DNA from: an uncultured Psychrosphaera sp.
GTDB taxonomy: Bacteria; Pseudomonadota; Gammaproteobacteria; Enterobacterales; Alteromonadaceae
Length of the DNA: 64,000 bases
Assembly (NCBI RefSeq): GCF_947500655.1
Contig: NZ_CANMSK010000001.1
Location: 248,001 to 312,000 of the forward strand
Reading direction: 5' to 3'
The stretch's first letter is position 1. Each line of letters opens with the position of its first letter. The notes below the pieces were generated by a model that saw nothing but the letters and a program-made list of their open reading frames with translations, had not been told where the DNA came from and did no database searches. The position numbers were made by a program, and so were the translations under genes. Below are positions 59,712 through 64,000 of this stretch, in pieces.

Positions 59712-61733
59712 TTAAAACTCATAAGTTAAACTAAACGACGCAAATTGCTTTTGCTGAGGGACGTAATATTGGTTTAGCGTTTGAGTCGCGTCATAAACCT
59801 TATCGTCTTGCTCAAAGGCGTTCTCAATTTTTAACGAGAATAGAAGACTTCTACCAAGTTGGTAGTTTACGACAGCATTAACCAATACCGTTGAGCTTCC
59901 ATCAAACACAACCTCATCAACACTTGCCGTTTCATTAGCTAAATCAAGACCTGAACGTACTATAGTATTTAACCCTATATTAAAGTTACCGAGCTGACCG
60001 ACTAAACTCAACGAGCCAAATGTAGTGAATTCATGGTTTTCTGTGTCGTTAAAATAATGGGTTAATGTGCCTTCTAAATTCCAATTTTTATTCATTTGAT
60101 AATCAGCTTTAGTCTCTAACCCAACCATTTCTTGATCTTCAAGATTACGATATAAACGTCTAAAACCAGTGTCAAAGTCTGTTAGTGCAATAACATCAGA
60201 TTGCTCTTGATAAAATGTGGTTACATCCACATTCCAAGTTTGTTCTTTATAAGAGTAACCCAGTTCAAAAGAACGGATTTTTTCTGGCGTTAGAGATGGA
60301 TTGCCATAATATGAAAGTTCAGTAGAAAATAATTCACTAAAGTTTGGAGAACGAAAACCTTCTGAGTACTCAACCGTTAAAGCACTTTTAGGGTTTAAGC
60401 TTCTTCTATAATTAAATTGCATTGAAATATCATCAGAAAAATTATGATTACGTTCTAATCTAATCCCTGCTGATAAAGTGTCTACCCCTGTCATTTTCCA
60501 ATTCATATTAGTAAACAAGCCATGGCTTTCAACATCTTGTAATAAACTAGAGTATTGTCCAAAGTCAGATACAGATTGTAACTTTTCATTGTAATATCTA
60601 TCTAACGGTAAGCTATCTTGACCATCTGGTGTTAGATGCGATGTGATCACGCCTGCTTCATATTGTTCTTGTTTTTGCCATTGCCCACCAAATTCAAAAT
60701 GTAACCATTCAGACCAAGCGTAAATTGTAGATATATTAAATTCTATTTTATAAGAAGCCCAATCTGGACCAAACCAATAATCTTCAGAAAAAGGACGAAT
60801 TCCCCCCTCGTCTATTAGTCCCACAGATTTAACACTATGGTCAGAATAGGATAAGTCAGTTTTATAACTAACATTTTGAGTTACTCGACCATGAAGTTTA
60901 TTTGATAAAAGTTTAGTCTTTGATTGAAATTTATTATCTGGATGATAATTCTGGTTAGTTAAAAACCCATCTTGCTCATGCTGCTCTTCATAATAACTCA
61001 TCACATAGTTGCCAAGCTGCCAGCTTGCACTTAATTGGTCGTGCACATAAGGCTTGTTAATGTGATCTTTGCCATCTAAATAACTAGATGTAGGAATATT
61101 GCTTGATGAATATTTCCCACCATCCCCTTGACTCTCGGCAATGAAAAATGAGAACTGACCAAATCGAGTTTTTCTGAATAAACTAGCTATGCCTTTTTTA
61201 TGTTCATTTTGTCCAGCTTCCAACAAGACATAATTCGATTTTTTGGTGATCACATTAATAACTGCTAATGCTGCATTATTACCAAACTCAACCGCATTAG
61301 GGCCTGTGTAAACATCAATGCGTTCAGCCAAAGATAAGTTGAAATATGGTGATGACATTTGCACATCATTAAATAGCAAGCTATTGATTTTTATACCATC
61401 AATCATTAATACTAGATAACCGTCCTCTGCGTTTACACCTCGGACTTGTAGCTGGCTATGAGCAGAAATATTTTCGCCAGTGACATTTTGAAAACCTGGT
61501 AAGTAATTTAACAAACTATACAGATTAGACACTCCATAGCTTTGGATTTTTTGTTGATCAAAAACATAATCTGGCTGTTGAAGAATTGATTCGGAGGTGG
61601 TTTCTACTTGTACTTTTTTAGTTTCAGCTTGAGCTTTAGTTGCAGCCTGAACAACGAAAAAAGACTGACTGATAAGTAGTGAGAATAAGATTATAGAATT
61701 GGGCTTTACTGAGCTAAATACTGAACTAAACAT
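59712..61733 (-). CDS. TonB-dependent outer-membrane receptor
   Basis: A 673-residue protein. Signal peptide to about 30 (FFVVQAA). The plug domain is at about 50-170 (NLYSLLNYLPGFQNVTGE; LQVRGVNAEDGYLVLMIDGI; IDVYTGPNAVEFGNN; LAVINVITKKS). The barrel has NPKSALTVEYSEGFRSPNFS and ends with FASFSLTYEF. It imports a siderophore, cobalamin or similar; no cue decides the ligand. No TonB box was located with confidence. Confidence 0.88.
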   Translation of the reverse strand: MFSSVFSSVKPNSIILFSLLISQSFFVVQAATKAQAETKKVQVETTSESILQQPDYVFDQQKIQSYGVSNLYSLLNYLPGFQNVTGENISAHSQLQVRGVNAEDGYLVLMIDGIKINSLLFNDVQMSSPYFNLSLAERIDVYTGPNAVEFGNNAALAVINVITKKSNYVLLEAGQNEHKKGIASLFRKTRFGQFSFFIAESQGDGGKYSSSNIPTSSYLDGKDHINKPYVHDQLSASWQLGNYVMSYYEEQHEQDGFLTNQNYHPDNKFQSKTKLLSNKLHGRVTQNVSYKTDLSYSDHSVKSVGLIDEGGIRPFSEDYWFGPDWASYKIEFNISTIYAWSEWLHFEFGGQWQKQEQYEAGVITSHLTPDGQDSLPLDRYYNEKLQSVSDFGQYSSLLQDVESHGLFTNMNWKMTGVDTLSAGIRLERNHNFSDDISMQFNYRRSLNPKSALTVEYSEGFRSPNFSELFSTELSYYGNPSLTPEKIRSFELGYSYKEQTWNVDVTTFYQEQSDVIALTDFDTGFRRLYRNLEDQEMVGLETKADYQMNKNWNLEGTLTHYFNDTENHEFTTFGSLSLVGQLGNFNIGLNTIVRSGLDLANETASVDEVVFDGSSTVLVNAVVNYQLGRSLLFSLKIENAFEQDDKVYDATQTLNQYYVPQQKQFASFSLTYEF

Positions 61734-61871
61734 TTAATCTAACGATCCATTTTGAGTGATTTTTTTGATTAGGTGTTAACGGTATCTTAAATGCCCTTTC
61801 AATTCATTAAAATTAAGCCAATCTGTTAAAAAAATTAGTTAAAATATTTTCTAGGGCGGGATAATTGAAAT

Positions 61872-61897
61872 AAAAAAGGCCACTTAAAAATGGCCTT
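61872..61897 (-). terminator. Terminator downstream of the GAPDH gene
   Basis: AAGGCCA/TGGCCTT with six T on the minus strand. It ends the gap gene. Confidence 0.85.
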
Positions 61898-61947
61898 ATT
61901 GTGACGGATCAATATTTACAGCTTTATCTATAGATATCAGCGATATA

Positions 61948-61992
61948 ATACCAATTGAATTAATGCATTCAATTCATGAATACAATTGGTAT
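61948..61992. repeat. ATACCAATTG inverted repeat (REP-like)
   Basis: ATACCAATTG and CAATTGGTAT enclose 25 bases. This looks like a dispersed intergenic palindrome found in some Alteromonadales genomes, but only this one copy is in the window. It follows the gap stop. Confidence 0.5.
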
Positions 61993-61999
61993 AAATTAA

Positions 62000-63448
62000 T
62001 TAAGCCGTTGGTAATGACGGATACTTGATCCCAGCCATTTCTTGCATCACTCTTACAACCTGACAGCTATAACCAAATTCATTGTCATACCATACATACA
62101 ACACAGCGCGATTATCTTGTACTATGGTTGCTCTTGAATCAACAATACCTGCGTATCGGTTACCCACTAAATCCGTAGATACAATCTCGGTTGAGCTGGT
62201 GTAATCCACTTGATCTCTAAGTTCAGAATGTAAAGCAACGTCTAGTAAAAACTTATTTAGTTCTTCTTCTGACGTGGCTTTGTCTAAGTTAAGATTCATT
62301 ATTGCCATAGACACGTTTGGTGTAGGTACTCGAATCGCATTCCCTGTTAACTTGCCGGTTAATTCAGGTAATGCTTTAGACACGGCTTTTGCCGCACCGG
62401 TTGAGGTCAATACTAAGTTAAGTGCTGCAGCACGACCTCGACGTTCACCTTTGTGGAAATTATCAATTAGGTTTTGATCGTTGGTGTAAGAATGTACGGT
62501 TTCAACATGACCATTATCAATACCATATTCATCATTTATCGCTTTTAATATTGGCGTAATGGCATTGGTTGTACAACTTGCCGCACAAACAATTTTGTCA
62601 TCCGCTTCAATGTCTGTGTGGTTAACACCATAAACAATATTTTTAATCTCACCGCCAGCAGGTGCGGTTAACAATACTTTGGCTGCGCCTTTTGATTTTA
62701 AATGTAAGCCTAAACCGTCTTCATCTTTCCAAATACCTGTATTATCAACTATTAATGCGTTGTTAATGCCGTAATCCGTATAATCAATACTATCTGGAGA
62801 GTCAGCGTAAATCACTTGAATGTATGAGCCATTAGCTTTAATAACATTGGCTTTTTTATCAACCGTAATGCTGCCATTAAATGGCCCATGAACTGAGTCT
62901 CGACGTAATAAACTGGCGCGTTTTTCTAAATCACCATCTTTACCACCACGAACCACAATTGCGCGTAAACGTAATGTGGCATTTGGTCCATTACGTTCAA
63001 TTAATAAGCGTGCTAATAAACGCCCTATTCGGCCAAATCCATATAGCACAACATCTTGCGGCTCGGGGTGTCCGTCTTGGTCTAAGATGTCGGCTAGCTC
63101 CTGCTTTAAATACTCTTCTTTTGAAAGTCCTTTGCCTTTATCTTTATAAATGTAACCAAAGGCTAATTTGCCTAAATCTATTTTGGCTGGGTTTAAGTTT
63201 AAACCTGAAAGAATTTCTAAGAATTCGTAGCTTTCACGCACTCTAAGCTTGGTATTTTCATACTTAGTTACGGTTTTATGGGCTTTAATGATTTCAATAG
63301 CAGATGCGGAAACTAATGGACGACCATAAATACAAATTTCAATACCGCGGCCACGATATAACATACCGATTAACGGTTGCATACGGTCTGCAAATTCTTG
63401 TCTTTCTAACCAACTTTTTTGATAAGTCTGTTCAGGAGTTAACGTCAT
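62000..63448 (-). CDS. gap: Glyceraldehyde-3-phosphate dehydrogenase, long form
   Basis: A 482-residue GAPDH, longer than the typical 330. An N-terminal extension of about 125 residues precedes the NAD-binding fold (VVLYGFGRIGRLLARLLIER). The catalytic region AASCTTNAITPILK has Cys near 291; VHSYTNDQNLIDNFHKGERR and TGAAKAVSKALPEL follow. The end is VWYDNEFGYSCQVVRVMQEM. This long form occurs in marine Gammaproteobacteria. It catalyses G3P to 1,3-bisphosphoglycerate in glycolysis or the reverse in gluconeogenesis. Confidence 0.93.
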   Translation of the reverse strand: MTLTPEQTYQKSWLERQEFADRMQPLIGMLYRGRGIEICIYGRPLVSASAIEIIKAHKTVTKYENTKLRVRESYEFLEILSGLNLNPAKIDLGKLAFGYIYKDKGKGLSKEEYLKQELADILDQDGHPEPQDVVLYGFGRIGRLLARLLIERNGPNATLRLRAIVVRGGKDGDLEKRASLLRRDSVHGPFNGSITVDKKANVIKANGSYIQVIYADSPDSIDYTDYGINNALIVDNTGIWKDEDGLGLHLKSKGAAKVLLTAPAGGEIKNIVYGVNHTDIEADDKIVCAASCTTNAITPILKAINDEYGIDNGHVETVHSYTNDQNLIDNFHKGERRGRAAALNLVLTSTGAAKAVSKALPELTGKLTGNAIRVPTPNVSMAIMNLNLDKATSEEELNKFLLDVALHSELRDQVDYTSSTEIVSTDLVGNRYAGIVDSRATIVQDNRAVLYVWYDNEFGYSCQVVRVMQEMAGIKYPSLPTA

Positions 63449-63752
63449 TACATCTGCCTTTATAATAATTTAATTCACAAAAATGATTCACTAAAGAAGA
63501 CTCACAACAATTGCGTAAGCCTTAAGTGCGGATGCATTGTAAATTATTATTTCGTAAGTTTAAATGTATTATTACAAATTGACTTACAATAAATTAAAAA
63601 AACAAATTGCTAAATCTAATATAAGCAGAAATAAAAGCGCCATCGGAGCTTCTAAGTTATTAAGTTAAAAGTCGATATAACGCATATAATAAAAGGATTG
63701 TACGTAAAACTTTATAAAGTAGTCGATTTTATCATTTATAAAAAACTCGTAT
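63449..63752. other. Intergenic region between gap and msrB
   Basis: 304 bases, AT-rich, no gene is seen. It must hold the gap promoter (minus) and the end of msrB; no clear terminator or operator is identified. Confidence 0.6.
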
Positions 63753-64000
63753 TTACTCACCATCAAAGGTAAGTGATACTGAATTAACACAATACCGGTT
63801 ACCAGTTTCAGTTGGCCCATCTTCAAATATATGGCCTAAATGCGCATCACAGTTAGCACAAGTGATCTCAACTCTGATCATCCCTAGTGTTGAATCTTTA
63901 TGATAATCCACAGCGCCTTCTATACTTTGATCAAATGACGGCCAGCCGCAATGAGCATCAAACTTTTGAGATGACTTAAATAGCTCTGAGCCACAACATA
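63753..64000 (-). CDS. msrB: Peptide methionine-R-sulfoxide reductase MsrB (C-terminal part)
   Basis: An open frame from the window edge to TAA at 63753 encodes the C-terminal 82 residues of MsrB. Visible are CGSELF (start of the domain), [35 protein letters not shown] with a CxxC zinc pair, and [14 protein letters not shown] with the catalytic Cys. The N-terminal part is beyond 64000. It repairs oxidised methionine. Confidence 0.93.
   Translation of the reverse strand, partial: CCGSELFKSSQKFDAHCGWPSFDQSIEGAVDYHKDSTLGMIRVEITCANCDAHLGHIFEDGPTETGNRYCVNSVSLTFDGE

Noticed and set aside
62000..63448. Erythrose-4-phosphate dehydrogenase (Epd)
   Set aside because: The long N-terminal extension and overall pattern fit the long GAPDH form better; Epd is usually about 340 residues.

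Overview
The window holds most of a large lambda-organised temperate prophage (from before position 1 to about 44,397) followed by about 19.6 kb of host chromosome. The DNA is AT-rich. The host genes are a general porin, a DASS anion transporter, a DUF349 protein with its DUF1315 neighbour, an AGCS symporter, a TonB-dependent receptor, an alginate-lyase-like enzyme, a long GAPDH and MsrB. Together they suggest a marine gammaproteobacterium of the Alteromonadales, Colwellia/Thalassotalea-like. That assignment is inferred from gene content, not from a marker gene.

Prophage layout. Late genes (1-20,817, minus strand) read, in transcription order: lysis-type protein, holin, small membrane protein, small and large terminase, P22-like portal, scaffold, N4-gp56-like capsid, connectors, tail proteins, a large enzyme-like tail protein, a J/DUF1983-like tip protein and small ejection-type proteins. 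The left end lies outside the window. No tape measure is seen, which suggests a podovirus-like virion. Two tandem terminators face into the late operon, and a zinc-finger Q-type antiterminator is encoded at 24.2-24.8 kb. Between Q and lysis lies a moron region (21.2-24.2 kb) with a Sel1-repeat lipoprotein, a GvpU-like protein, small regulators and a cluster of TTGCGCA repeats.

The replication region (24.8-27.5 kb) encodes VRR-NUC and YbcO-type nucleases, a DnaC-like loader and an O-like initiator. The O-like gene carries five phased iterons plus an AT-rich flank, like ori-lambda. Upstream of it lies a candidate structured RNA with two tRNA T-arm-like hairpins. The switch is a LexA-like CI (plus) against a YdaS/Cro-like protein (minus). 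CI operators of the form TACAA-N6-TTGTA occur three times between the two genes and three times at a second, OL-like site (31,231-31,302). Between CI and OL is a three-gene unit of one soluble and two membrane proteins, in the position where lambda carries rexAB.

The rightward early operon (31.3-41.1 kb) carries a LuxR-HTH membrane protein, a RecT-like annealing protein, a YqaJ-type exonuclease, a DEDDh exonuclease, RdgC, an adenine methyltransferase, an HNH nuclease, an Xis-like protein and a tyrosine integrase.

The most interesting gene is the cargo between integrase and the right attachment site (41,290-44,019). It encodes a 909-residue protein combining an N-terminal HEPN RNase-like domain (RNxxxH motif), a STAND/NB-ARC ATPase, TPRs and a C-terminal cold-shock-like domain. 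It looks like a single-gene NLR-type anti-phage defence protein. It contains a run of nine G that could make it phase-variable. The prophage ends in a duplicated tmRNA (ssrA) 3' end with its terminator, so ssrA is the integration target.
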